Of a stretch of 35,073 bases of DNA, positions 1 to 8,674 are shown one piece after another. Position numbers and translations under genes: made by a program. This stretch comes from Crocinitomicaceae bacterium (lineage in GTDB: Bacteria > Bacteroidota > Bacteroidia > Flavobacteriales_D > CAJJDF01): the NCBI GenBank assembly GCA_024639505.1, contig JAHEIE010000025.1:1-35073 (forward strand), written 5' to 3'. A model generated the notes under the pieces. It did not search any database and had not been told where the DNA came from. It saw only the letters and a program-made list of their open reading frames with translations. The first letter of the stretch is position 1. Every line of letters begins with the position of its first letter.

Positions 1-122
1 TCGTAAACCAAGTTTTCAAAGTCGGCTTGAGGCATGAATCCATCTGGTTTTTCTACCGAATTTTGTTCTGTAGAACACTGAATAAGGCTAAGCGCTAATA
101 GTATGAATACAAGTTTTTTCAT
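1..122 (-). CDS. N-terminal fragment of a putative DUF4296-like lipoprotein (continues beyond window start)
   Basis: Reverse strand reads MKKLVFILLALSLIQCSTEQNSVEKPDGFMPQADFENLVY, with a signal peptide and lipobox-like LSLIQC. Its ATG overlaps the pyrC stop (TAATG). DUF4296 assignment rests on genomic context and start of the sequence only. Confidence 0.6.
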   Translation of the reverse strand, partial: MKKLVFILLALSLIQCSTEQNSVEKPDGFMPQADFENLVY

Positions 123-1456
123 TATCTCTCAAACGAAAGTCTTTGGCCAATAGTGCCTTCGATTAATTTTCCATTGTTCCAAACAATGTTTCCGCTTACA
201 ATAGTGGTGTCTATTGTAGAATGAAACTCCTCTCCTTCAAATGGAGACCAACCGCATTTGTACAATAAATCTTTCTTTTCTACTGTATATTTAGCATCCA
301 AATCAGCAATAAATAAATCGGCAAAATAACCTTCTCTCACATACCCTCGGTTTTCAATCTGAAAGCATCTAGCCACATCATGACTAAATTTTTGTGCAAT
401 ATGCGTGAGCTCAATTTTACCTTGATAATACAACTCAAACAAAGCATTCAAAGCATGTTGAACCAAAGGTCCTCCTGATGCAGCTTTTGTGTATATCCCA
501 TCTTTTTCTTCAACAGTATGAGGAGCGTGATCAGTTGCAAGAACATCAATCACATTGTCATTCAAGGCTTTTAAAATAGCATCTCTGTCCGATTTTTTCT
601 TTACCGCTGGATTCCATTTTATTCTCGCTCCTTTTGTTTTGTAATCTTCCTCCTCAAACCACAAATGGTGAATGCAAGCCTCAGCAGTTATCCTCTTCTC
701 TTCTAACGGTATGTCATTTCTGAACAAACTCAATTCTTTGGCAGTAGAAATATGAAGAATATGCAATCTTGTATTATATTTTTTGGCTAACTCTACAGCC
801 AAAGAAGAAGAGAGAAAACAAGCTTCTTCATCACGAATTACAGGATGCATTTCGATAGGAATTTCATCTCCATATTTATCTTTTGCAAGCGCCATATTCT
901 TTTTAATAGTTGCTTCGTCTTCGCAATGAGTCGCAATCAACATTTTACAATTAGAAAAAATATTTGTTAGTGTTTCTCTATTATCTACCAACATATTTCC
1001 GGTAGAAGAACCCATAAACACTTTTACCCCACATACAGTTTTTGGATCTGTCTTTAATACTTCTTCAATATTCTCATTGGAAGCCCCCATAAAAAAGGAA
1101 TAATTTGCCAAAGAGCTTTCTGATGCAATTTTGTATTTATCTTCCAGTAATTCCTGCGTCAAAGCATTTGGAATTGTATTTGGCATCTCCATAAAAGTCG
1201 TAATCCCTCCAGCTACAGCTGCTCTTGATTCTGACCAAATATTTGCTTTGTGAGTCAAACCTGGCTCTCTAAAATGGACCTGATCATCAATTGCTCCGGG
1301 AAACACAAATTTCCCCTCTGCATTTATGATTTCAGCTGATTCATGAGAAATTGAATCTGCAATTTTATCAATTTTATCATTAATGATTAAAATATCCTTC
1401 TTCTCAATCTTCCCCTCATTTACGAGTTTTCCGTTTTTTATTAGGATTGTTGCCAT
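122..1456 (-). CDS. pyrC: Dihydroorotase (amidohydrolase family)
   Basis: 444 aa; motifs FPGAIDDQVHFREPG, MEMPNT, LHILHIST, DVLATDHAPH typical of dihydroorotase. Confidence 0.93.
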   Translation of the reverse strand: MATILIKNGKLVNEGKIEKKDILIINDKIDKIADSISHESAEIINAEGKFVFPGAIDDQVHFREPGLTHKANIWSESRAAVAGGITTFMEMPNTIPNALTQELLEDKYKIASESSLANYSFFMGASNENIEEVLKTDPKTVCGVKVFMGSSTGNMLVDNRETLTNIFSNCKMLIATHCEDEATIKKNMALAKDKYGDEIPIEMHPVIRDEEACFLSSSLAVELAKKYNTRLHILHISTAKELSLFRNDIPLEEKRITAEACIHHLWFEEEDYKTKGARIKWNPAVKKKSDRDAILKALNDNVIDVLATDHAPHTVEEKDGIYTKAASGGPLVQHALNALFELYYQGKIELTHIAQKFSHDVARCFQIENRGYVREGYFADLFIADLDAKYTVEKKDLLYKCGWSPFEGEEFHSTIDTTIVSGNIVWNNGKLIEGTIGQRLSFER

Positions 1457-1521
1457 GTGTTATTTTTTTTGATGCGTAAAAATAACCATAGAAAAGATGA
1501 ATTACTATTCTTGAGGAAAGT

Positions 1522-2247
1522 TTATTTCTTTTTGGAAATTCTTTTAAAACGAAGTTTTAAAACACCAAATATCGCTTCTTTAAAAATGGAAGTATCCATT
1601 TTCGAGTTTCCCAATTCTCTGTCCTTAAAAATGATTGGAACTTCTTTCCCTTTAAAACCTAACCTAGTAGCGGTGTACTTCATTTCAATTTGAAAAGCGT
1701 ATCCAATAAATTTGATTGAATCTAAATCTATTGTTTCAAGCACTTTTCGAGAATAGCACATGAAACCTGCAGTCGTATCTTTTATTCTTACCCACAAAAT
1801 CATTCGCACATAAATGGAAGCAAAATATGACAAAAACAACCTATACTTATCCCAGTTGCTTACTCCTCCTCCTTTCACATACCTTGATCCAATACTAAAA
1901 TCGAAACCATCTTTGGCGCATGCTTCGTAAAGAGCAGGTAATTTATCAACAGGGTGAGAAAAATCTGCATCCATCTCAAAAATGTAGCCATACCCTTTTT
2001 CCAATCCCCATTTAAATCCATGGATGTAGGCTGTACCTAATCCTAATTTACCAGTCCTTTCTTCAATATGAAGAGATTCTGGGAATTCTGTTTGCAATGT
2101 TTTTACAATGTCAGCAGTACCATCTGGCGAACCATCATCAACAATAAGCACATGAAATTGCTTGGGAAGTGAGTGAACCGTTCGGATCATCTTCTCAATG
2201 TTCTCTTTCTCGTTGTACGTTGGTATTATTACTAAACTGTCTGACAT
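1522..2247 (-). CDS. Polyprenol monophosphomannose synthase-like glycosyltransferase family 2
   Basis: 241 aa; IIPTYNEKENIEKMI, VDDGSPDGTADI, EMDADFSHP motifs of dolichol-phosphate mannosyltransferase-like GT2. Confidence 0.9.
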   Translation of the reverse strand: MSDSLVIIPTYNEKENIEKMIRTVHSLPKQFHVLIVDDGSPDGTADIVKTLQTEFPESLHIEERTGKLGLGTAYIHGFKWGLEKGYGYIFEMDADFSHPVDKLPALYEACAKDGFDFSIGSRYVKGGGVSNWDKYRLFLSYFASIYVRMILWVRIKDTTAGFMCYSRKVLETIDLDSIKFIGYAFQIEMKYTATRLGFKGKEVPIIFKDRELGNSKMDTSIFKEAIFGVLKLRFKRISKKK

Positions 2248-2263
2248 AATGTTAAAAGCAAAT

Positions 2264-2271
2264 CAAATATA
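2264..2271 (-). promoter_or_regulatory. Candidate Bacteroidota -7 element (TATATTTG)
   Basis: Exact TAnnTTTG match on minus strand about 17 nt upstream of the GT2 ATG (2247). Confidence 0.45.
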
Positions 2272-2319
2272 GGATTTTGTATCTATTTTGAAAAAGAAAT
2301 TGTTTCAAATTAACATTAT

Positions 2320-3090
2320 TTAAAAGAACTCTTGTGGTATGTTACAAACAGGAATTGGATTCATTTTATGTTGGTTTACCTTGTTCAATTTTCTAAAAAT
2401 CGCCAGTACTTCGCTCTCTCTTATAGATAACTTTTTTTCGTCCCCTTGAAACTCCATAGCCCATTCCAATTCTGAATAAGAGGCACCAATTTGATCTTCG
2501 TCAGAGCGATCGTCACCCCACAATCCATCGGTTGGTTTGGCGTCTTGAATTTCTTGAATAACACCTAGTTCTTTTGCTATTTCGAAAACGTGAGACTTCA
2601 TTAGGTCAGCAATTGGACTTAAATCCACTCCTCCATCTCCGTATTTTGTAAAAAAGCCAACACCAAAGTCTTCTACTTTGTTCCCTGTTCCAGCTACCAA
2701 AAATTTGTGATGACTAGCAAAGGCATACATGGTTGTCATTCTGAGTCTTGCTCGCACATTTGCCATCGTCAATTCATCTTGAATTTCTTTAGGAAAATCT
2801 GCACAAGTTTGGTCGAAAGTAGCGGTAAGATCCACCACCTCTGAAGACACATCTGTAAAGTTTTGTTTTAGCCAAGAAATATGATTGTTACTGCGCTCAA
2901 ATTGGTTGGGTGCTTGATGAATTGGTAGATTCAAACAAATTAGTTTTTTGGTGGTTTTAGCACAAAGAGCGGAGGTGACAGCAGAATCTATTCCACCAGA
3001 AACACCCATTACAAACCCATTAATTCCAGAATTGGTTGCATAATCTTCCAACCAATTCACTATGTAATCTATTACTTTTTTTGTTTGCAT
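2320..3090 (-). CDS. nadE: NAD+ synthase
   Basis: SGGIDSAVTSALCAK (PP-loop), GTGNKVEDFGVGFFTKYGDGGVDLSPIADL. ORF-track start (3111) is a GTG lying in a terminator; the ATG at 3090 (MQTKKVIDYIVNWLE) is preferred. Confidence 0.92.
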   Translation of the reverse strand: MQTKKVIDYIVNWLEDYATNSGINGFVMGVSGGIDSAVTSALCAKTTKKLICLNLPIHQAPNQFERSNNHISWLKQNFTDVSSEVVDLTATFDQTCADFPKEIQDELTMANVRARLRMTTMYAFASHHKFLVAGTGNKVEDFGVGFFTKYGDGGVDLSPIADLMKSHVFEIAKELGVIQEIQDAKPTDGLWGDDRSDEDQIGASYSELEWAMEFQGDEKKLSIRESEVLAIFRKLNKVNQHKMNPIPVCNIPQEFF

Positions 3091-3100
3091 ATTTTGAGAT

Positions 3101-3134
3101 AAAAAAAACACCCGATTCAGCTGAGACGGGTGTT
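3101..3134 (-). terminator. Rho-independent terminator for the porin-like gene (minus strand)
   Basis: Minus strand AACACCCG...CGGGTGTT (8-bp perfect stem) followed by a run of T, just downstream of the 3160-3957 stop. Confidence 0.85.
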
Positions 3135-3159
3135 AGATTAATAATTTCATTTAAATGGA

Positions 3160-3957
3160 TTAAAATAAAACTCCTACAGTAAGTTGGATTCCATGAGCAG
3201 TAAATTTCTGACCTAATGGCCTTCCTCCATTTAGCATAAGTTTAGAATCTTTTTTTACCGAATTGGTAAAACCTAAATTGTAGTGTAGCGAACCAAAAAC
3301 GGAAGTTCCTTCCGAAATTTTATACTCAGCTCCTCCTCCAACTCTTAATTGCATTCTTATTGGCTGCATATCTTTGTCCATGTTTACTTTACTAATATCA
3401 GGAATATTAGCTTTTGCAAGCACATTGCCTAGGTAATCTACTTCATCTGAGATTTTAGTACTCGTCCTGAAGGCAATGTTCAATCCAAACTCACCAAAAT
3501 AAGTCATGTAACCAATTTCGTTTGTTTTCATCTTGATACCAATAGGAAGAGTAACATAAGTTGACTTGTAAGTTCTTTCTAACAATTGAACCCCAAACGC
3601 TGAGGAGTCTTCTGGAGTATAAATACCATTTTCTTCTTTAACTGAACTAAAATTATATCCTTCATCCATGAAATAAATTACAGCAGAAGAGTTGTCAGCT
3701 GGTTTAAAATTAATTTTTCCTCTTTCTTGGTTCAACTCCAATCCTGAATACACACTAAAATTATCACTTAAAGAGTATTCAGCTTGTAACCCCCAATTAA
3801 AGCCAAAAGTTGCTCCTCCATTTTCAAATTTTTTGACATCATCTGGCTTCATCCAATTTACAGATGGACCCAGTTTTAAACCAAATCTAAAGTTATTTTG
3901 AGAAATGGCATACTGACTCGCCACGGTTGTAAGTAATACTAAAGCTATTTTTTTCAT
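3160..3957 (-). CDS. Outer-membrane beta-barrel protein, PorT/OmpW-like family
   Basis: 265 aa; signal peptide MKKIALVLLTTVASQYAISQ, FRFGLKLGPSVNWM, alternating beta-strand pattern, terminal aromatic LTVGVLF. Confidence 0.8.
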   Translation of the reverse strand: MKKIALVLLTTVASQYAISQNNFRFGLKLGPSVNWMKPDDVKKFENGGATFGFNWGLQAEYSLSDNFSVYSGLELNQERGKINFKPADNSSAVIYFMDEGYNFSSVKEENGIYTPEDSSAFGVQLLERTYKSTYVTLPIGIKMKTNEIGYMTYFGEFGLNIAFRTSTKISDEVDYLGNVLAKANIPDISKVNMDKDMQPIRMQLRVGGGAEYKISEGTSVFGSLHYNLGFTNSVKKDSKLMLNGGRPLGQKFTAHGIQLTVGVLF

Positions 3958-3980
3958 TGTTTATTTGTTAGATTATTCCT

Positions 3981-3988
3981 CAAAAATA
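3981..3988 (-). promoter_or_regulatory. Candidate Bacteroidota -7 element (TATTTTTG)
   Basis: Exact match to TAnnTTTG about 24 nt upstream of the ATG at 3957 on the minus strand. No clear -33 TTG. Confidence 0.45.
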
Positions 3989-4030
3989 AGGATTTATTTA
4001 AAAATTCATTGAAAAATTAACATTCCCTTA

Positions 4031-4285
4031 CTAAAACTTGGAATAAACAAATAATCTTCCGTGATTTTTGCTGTCCTTATCTATTCTATGGTATTTGTTT
4101 TTGATATGTTTTTGCTCCAAAAAACGAATCACTTTTTTCTTTAACTGTCCCGACCCTTTTCCTGGTATAATTTCAACAGTTTTTATTTTCCTTTCTATCG
4201 CCTCATCGATAATTTGTTCCAATTCACGCTGTATTAAATCTCCCTTGTTGAAAATATTATGCAAATCCAATTTGAGCTTAGCCAT
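4031..4285 (-). CDS. Smr-domain protein (small MutS-related)
   Basis: 84 aa; LDLHN, VEIIPGKGSGQLKKKVIRFLEQ matches the Smr LDLHG/GxGxG pattern. Confidence 0.8.
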   Translation of the reverse strand: MAKLKLDLHNIFNKGDLIQRELEQIIDEAIERKIKTVEIIPGKGSGQLKKKVIRFLEQKHIKNKYHRIDKDSKNHGRLFVYSKF

Positions 4286-4341
4286 CTTATTTAACTTTCT
4301 ATTTCATTCTTCTTTTAAAGAAAAACCTTACATTTAGTCTT

Positions 4342-4941
4342 ATGAAGATATTTAAACTAACCTTATTGGCAGCTGTTTTGGGAATGCTTTTTGGTTTTAT
4401 TCAAATAAAAAACAGCAAAAATTCCACAAGAATTTATAAATCTCTAAGCGAAGCATTAAAAAACCCCGATGAAATCTATCACTTGAAATTAAATAGGAAA
4501 CGATACAAGGCTTTTCCTAAAGAGATTCTTTCATTCAAAAACTTAGTTACACTCGACTTGACTAACAACAAAATAGATACACTTCCTGCCGAAATAACTG
4601 AATTGATTTTTTTAGAGGAAATATCACTTAAATCAAATAGGTTCAATTCGTTCCCCACAGAGTTATGCAAAGTGCCCTCACTCACCAATATAAAGCTGGC
4701 CAACAACAATATTTCTTCTATTCCGAATGATATTTCCCTTTTAAAAAATCTACAACACTTGGATTTATACCGAAATAGTATCGAAACTATTTCTTCTGAA
4801 ATAACCAATTTAAAGGAATTAAAAAAACTAGATTTAAGAATGATAGAAATGTCTCTGGACGAGCAAGACAGAATAAAAACCTTGCTTCCAAATACTCGTG
4901 TACTTACAACAGAGCCCTGCGACTGCGCTACTAGAAATTAA
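4342..4941 (+). CDS. Leucine-rich repeat protein, probably exported or membrane-anchored
   Basis: 199 aa; N-terminal hydrophobic segment and several LRRs (LVTLDLTNNKIDTLPAEI, LEEISLKSNRFNSFPTEL, LTNIKLANNNISSIPNDI, LQHLDLYRNSIETISSEI). Confidence 0.85.
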   Translation: MKIFKLTLLAAVLGMLFGFIQIKNSKNSTRIYKSLSEALKNPDEIYHLKLNRKRYKAFPKEILSFKNLVTLDLTNNKIDTLPAEITELIFLEEISLKSNRFNSFPTELCKVPSLTNIKLANNNISSIPNDISLLKNLQHLDLYRNSIETISSEITNLKELKKLDLRMIEMSLDEQDRIKTLLPNTRVLTTEPCDCATRN

Positions 4942-5987
4942 GCTATTTCGCCTACACAACTAGATCCTGCTCCAGCTGTACAACCAAAACAATGTTCGTT
5001 TACCAATATGGAGCGATTCACGAGAGAATCCAACTCAAACTCGCTAACGTGTTGTTGCTTTTTGGAAACAGAGACCTTCATCTCAAGCATTTGATTAAAA
5101 TCACAATCGTACAAAAACCCATCCCAACCTACAGAAATAGTATTTCGACACATCACTCCTTTTGCTGCAGACGGATTGTATGAATTTACCAGTTTTTCCA
5201 TATAACCCATGTAGTTTTCGGAAGCAACTAAATACTCTAGGTATCTACTAATCGGAATATTTGTGATGGCAAAAAGGGAATTGAACTCAATGTCGAAATC
5301 TTTTTTTAATTTCCTTTTAAATTGCTTTTCCAATCCCTCTTGACTCGGTGGCAAAAATGCACCGGAAGGATTGTATACCAAATTTAAAACAAGCCCAGAA
5401 TCTGCAATCCCATAACCTACATCGTTCAGCATTTTTAAAGCTTTTACACTCTTATCAAAAACACCGTCTCCTCTTTGACTGTCTGTTTTTTTTGAGCTAT
5501 AATGCGGCAAAGAACTAACTATTTCTACTTCATTATTTTTGTAAAACTCTGGCAAATCATAGTACTTTTTGTTGGCTACAATAATAGTAAGATTACACCT
5601 TACCATCACCTTGCATCCCAACTTATATACTTGTTCCACAAACCATCTAAAATGCGGATTCATTTCTGGTGCTCCACCTGTTAAATCGACCGTTTTTATT
5701 GATGAATTCCTTATCGCAACCAAGCATTGCTCGAGTGTTTCTTTGGTCATTATTTCCTTCCTATCTGGGCCTGCATCCACATGACAATGTGCACACACTT
5801 GATTACACATTTTACCCATATTGATTTGAAAAACATCCAATCCAGTGGGTTGCAATGGAAATAAATCTGACTCAACTAATTTAGAGGAAAAGTGAGGAAG
5901 TCCTTGACTAGTGACACCTTCTTTTAAAACTTCAAGCTGATACGAAATATCCGAAAATTTATTTTTTTGTTTCAGTAGTGATTTCAT
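4938..5987 (-). CDS. arsS: Arsenosugar biosynthesis-type radical SAM protein (ArsS family)
   Basis: 349 aa; radical SAM CxxxCxxC (MCNQVCAHCHVDAGPDRKE), DLTGGAPEMNPHFRW, C-terminal CFGCTAGAGSSC (DUF3641-like domain). Confidence 0.85.
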   Translation of the reverse strand: MKSLLKQKNKFSDISYQLEVLKEGVTSQGLPHFSSKLVESDLFPLQPTGLDVFQINMGKMCNQVCAHCHVDAGPDRKEIMTKETLEQCLVAIRNSSIKTVDLTGGAPEMNPHFRWFVEQVYKLGCKVMVRCNLTIIVANKKYYDLPEFYKNNEVEIVSSLPHYSSKKTDSQRGDGVFDKSVKALKMLNDVGYGIADSGLVLNLVYNPSGAFLPPSQEGLEKQFKRKLKKDFDIEFNSLFAITNIPISRYLEYLVASENYMGYMEKLVNSYNPSAAKGVMCRNTISVGWDGFLYDCDFNQMLEMKVSVSKKQQHVSEFELDSLVNRSILVNEHCFGCTAGAGSSCVGEIA

Positions 5988-5991
5988 AGAA

Positions 5992-6324
5992 TTACATTGA
6001 AACTTCCTTCGTTTTATTCATCATTTGAACACCGTGAACCAAAGTTGCTCCACCTCTAATAGCAGCAGCAACATGAACCGCTTCCATCATCTCTTCTTCG
6101 TCACATCCCTTTTCTAGCGAATCTACTGTGTAGGCATCAATACAATATGGGCACTGAACGGCATGCGAAACTGCTAGAGCTATTAGTGACTTTTCTCTTT
6201 CGGTCAATGCTCCTTCCTTAAAAACATCCCCGTAATAGGAGAAAAATTTATCCGCAAGCGGCTTTTGAAATTCACCAATTTTCGAAAATTTTTTTAAATC
6301 ATCTGGATTATAATACGTTTTCAT
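5992..6324 (-). CDS. Arsenosugar biosynthesis-associated peroxidase-like protein (carboxymuconolactone decarboxylase/AhpD-like)
   Basis: 110 aa; EKSLIALAVSHAVQCPYCIDAYTVDSLEKG, with the AhpD/CMD CxxC (CPYC); 4-nt gap to arsS. Confidence 0.85.
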   Translation of the reverse strand: MKTYYNPDDLKKFSKIGEFQKPLADKFFSYYGDVFKEGALTEREKSLIALAVSHAVQCPYCIDAYTVDSLEKGCDEEEMMEAVHVAAAIRGGATLVHGVQMMNKTKEVSM

Positions 6325-6464
6325 AGTAGATATAAGTTAAATTAAATGTGTTTGAAGTATTTTTTTTTTAATTTTACCTCCGGTTGCAATCTTCTCGCAA
6401 CTGTTTCGAAGTCGAGTAAAGTTATTACAACTTACACCAACAGCAAAAAAATAAAAAAGAATCT

Positions 6465-7448
6465 ATGATACAATTCATTTCAAACTTCACAAATCAATTG
6501 ACTGAGGCCAAATTAATCGGCTCAAAATTATTAGATAAAACTGTAAACAAAGACGTTAAAAACGTTATCATTTGCGGATTAGGAGGTTCTGGGATTGGCG
6601 GGAAAATAGCTTCAAAACTTGCCCAATCAAGGTGTGAAAAACCCGTGGTAACTTATAATTCATATTCGTTACCTGCATTTGTAAACAAAAACACCCTTGT
6701 TATTATTTCGTCCTATTCTGGCGATACAGAAGAGACCGTTTCTGCACTCAAGGAAGCGATTACAAGAAAGTGTGAGATTATTTGCATCAGTTCTGGCGGT
6801 GAGGTGAAAGAAATTGCTGAGAAAAATAACATTCCAGTATTATTGGTTCCGGGAGGAAACCCTCCAAGAGCAATGTTAACATATTCGTTAACTCAACTTC
6901 TTTTTATTTTTGAGCATTATTCTCTAATGAATATAGATTCTCTTGATGAAATCAATAACTCTATTTCCCTTCTTGATAAAGAAGAAAAAGACATAAAAGA
7001 GGAAGCTAAAAAGGTTGCGGATCAAGTAAAAAACACAACAGTTTTAATATACACCGATGCCAGTTTTGAAGGAGTAGGGACAAGATTTAAACAACAATTA
7101 AACGAAAATACAAAAACACTAGCTTTTGCTAATGTTATTCCTGAAATGAACCACAACGAATTATTAGGTTGGCAAGGAGGAAGCAAGTCATTCTCGAGCA
7201 TATTTTTGAGAAATACCACTGATAATTCAAGAAATCAGTTAAGAATGGATATTTCAAAAGAGAATATCTCAAAAATTGCTAATTCTTGTGTTGAAATATA
7301 CTCAAAAGGAAATACAGAGATAGAAAGAATATTCTACTTTATCCTAATGACAGACTGGATTTCTATTTATTTAGCTGATATATACAAAGTTGACACTATT
7401 GAAATAAAAGTAATTGATTTTTTAAAAAATCAATTGCGTAAACACTAA
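6465..7448 (+). CDS. Bifunctional phosphoglucose/phosphomannose isomerase-like SIS-domain protein
   Basis: 327 aa; CGLGGSGIGGKIAS, VIISSYSGDTEETVSA, MNHNELLGW typical of the PGI/PMI family. Confidence 0.9.
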   Translation: MIQFISNFTNQLTEAKLIGSKLLDKTVNKDVKNVIICGLGGSGIGGKIASKLAQSRCEKPVVTYNSYSLPAFVNKNTLVIISSYSGDTEETVSALKEAITRKCEIICISSGGEVKEIAEKNNIPVLLVPGGNPPRAMLTYSLTQLLFIFEHYSLMNIDSLDEINNSISLLDKEEKDIKEEAKKVADQVKNTTVLIYTDASFEGVGTRFKQQLNENTKTLAFANVIPEMNHNELLGWQGGSKSFSSIFLRNTTDNSRNQLRMDISKENISKIANSCVEIYSKGNTEIERIFYFILMTDWISIYLADIYKVDTIEIKVIDFLKNQLRKH

Positions 7449-7451
7449 CTA

Positions 7452-8165
7452 GTGAATAAACAAGTAATTTTTGAAGACCTTGGTGAAATTGAATACCAAG
7501 AAGCATGGGACTACCAAACTGAAATATTTGATTCTATAGTTGCAGAAAAAACGAGCAATAGAAAAAAAGAAGATAACGGTATCGAAGTTTCCGAAACCAA
7601 GAATCATTTAATCTTTTGCGAACACCCACATGTCTATACTTTAGGGAAAAGCGGAAAAGAATCTCATCTTTTGATGAACCAAACTGAACTGGATGAAAAC
7701 AAAATTTCTTACCACAAAATAAATCGTGGAGGAGATATAACTTATCATGGTCCTGGACAAATAGTTGGGTATCCCATTTTTGATTTAGACAATTTTTTTA
7801 CTGACATACACAAGTATCTACGATTTATAGAAGAAGCTGTAATTCTTACACTTGAGGAATACGGCATAAAATCCGGACGAATAGACGGATTAACTGGTGT
7901 TTGGCTTGATATGGACGACCGAATAAAATCTAGAAAAATATGTGCGCTTGGTGTAAAATGTAGCAGATGGGTAACTATGCACGGATTTGCCTTTAATGTA
8001 AATACAGATTTATCCCTATTTAAAAACATTGTCCCTTGTGGCATTGATGACAAAGCAGTTACTTCTATGCAACAGGAATTAGGCAAGGAATTAAACATAT
8101 CTGAAGTAAAATCCAAATTGCTTGTGAATCTGGCAAACTTATTCGATTTTGATATTCAATCTTAA
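7452..8165 (+). CDS. lipB: Lipoyl(octanoyl) transferase
   Basis: GTG start; HPHVYTLGKSG, NRGGDITYHGPGQIVGYPI, CALGVKCSRWVTMHGFAFNVN. Confidence 0.95.
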   Translation: MNKQVIFEDLGEIEYQEAWDYQTEIFDSIVAEKTSNRKKEDNGIEVSETKNHLIFCEHPHVYTLGKSGKESHLLMNQTELDENKISYHKINRGGDITYHGPGQIVGYPIFDLDNFFTDIHKYLRFIEEAVILTLEEYGIKSGRIDGLTGVWLDMDDRIKSRKICALGVKCSRWVTMHGFAFNVNTDLSLFKNIVPCGIDDKAVTSMQQELGKELNISEVKSKLLVNLANLFDFDIQS

Positions 8166-8181
8166 CACTCTTTAATATTTT

Positions 8182-8583
8182 ATGAAAAAAGATATCATTC
8201 AACCCGAAGTTGTGGATGTACATATTGCCATAGTTCAAGAAAAAAATGAACTGGGTGGAATGGACTGGGTGGCATACGTAATTAATAACAGAAAGGAATT
8301 ACTAGAAGGAGTATTAATCTCTACTAGAGGTTATGGCGAAATAAAAGGTGAGCAGAAAAAAACCGCAACTTTTCGTCACTCGATGGATGAGCTCGAACCA
8401 AAATCATTTAAAAAAATTGAGCCGATTCCAGAAGAATTATTTGCTTTGAACAATGAGTTTTGGCTAAGTTTTTACATCGATAAAAAAATGTTTGACAAAA
8501 AATATATTTTCCTGCCAGAATCCATCTCTGATTTCAATTCAATTCAAATTCCATTGGTCAAAAAAATTGGGGTGATGATTTAG
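8182..8583 (+). CDS. Conserved hypothetical protein
   Basis: 133 aa complete ORF in the gap between lipB and lpxD; no catalytic motif recognised. Confidence 0.75.
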   Translation: MKKDIIQPEVVDVHIAIVQEKNELGGMDWVAYVINNRKELLEGVLISTRGYGEIKGEQKKTATFRHSMDELEPKSFKKIEPIPEELFALNNEFWLSFYIDKKMFDKKYIFLPESISDFNSIQIPLVKKIGVMI

Positions 8584-8661
8584 TTCAAATCCTAAGTTTT
8601 ATTTAACATTTCATTGTTAATCGGATACTCATTTCACCCTCTCAAATTCTATTTTTATTGT

Positions 8662-8669
8662 TACATTTG
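8662..8669 (+). promoter_or_regulatory. Candidate -7 element (TACATTTG) for lpxD
   Basis: Exact TAnnTTTG match ending 5 nt before the lpxD ATG (8675). Confidence 0.45.
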
Positions 8670-8674
8670 CTACA

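Noticed and set aside
1457-1693. Plus-strand ORF, 78 aa
   Set aside because: Largely antisense to the GT2 gene (1522-2247); no coherent motif.
4342-4941. LRR protein as a possible defence or receptor component
   Set aside because: Only LRRs and a hydrophobic N-terminus; no effector domain or defence-gene neighbours.
6360-6369. T10 homopolymer in the divergent region between the arsS unit and the isomerase gene, possible phase-variable tract
   Set aside because: Poly-T is common in AT-rich intergenic DNA; no convincing -33/-7 promoter pair spans it.
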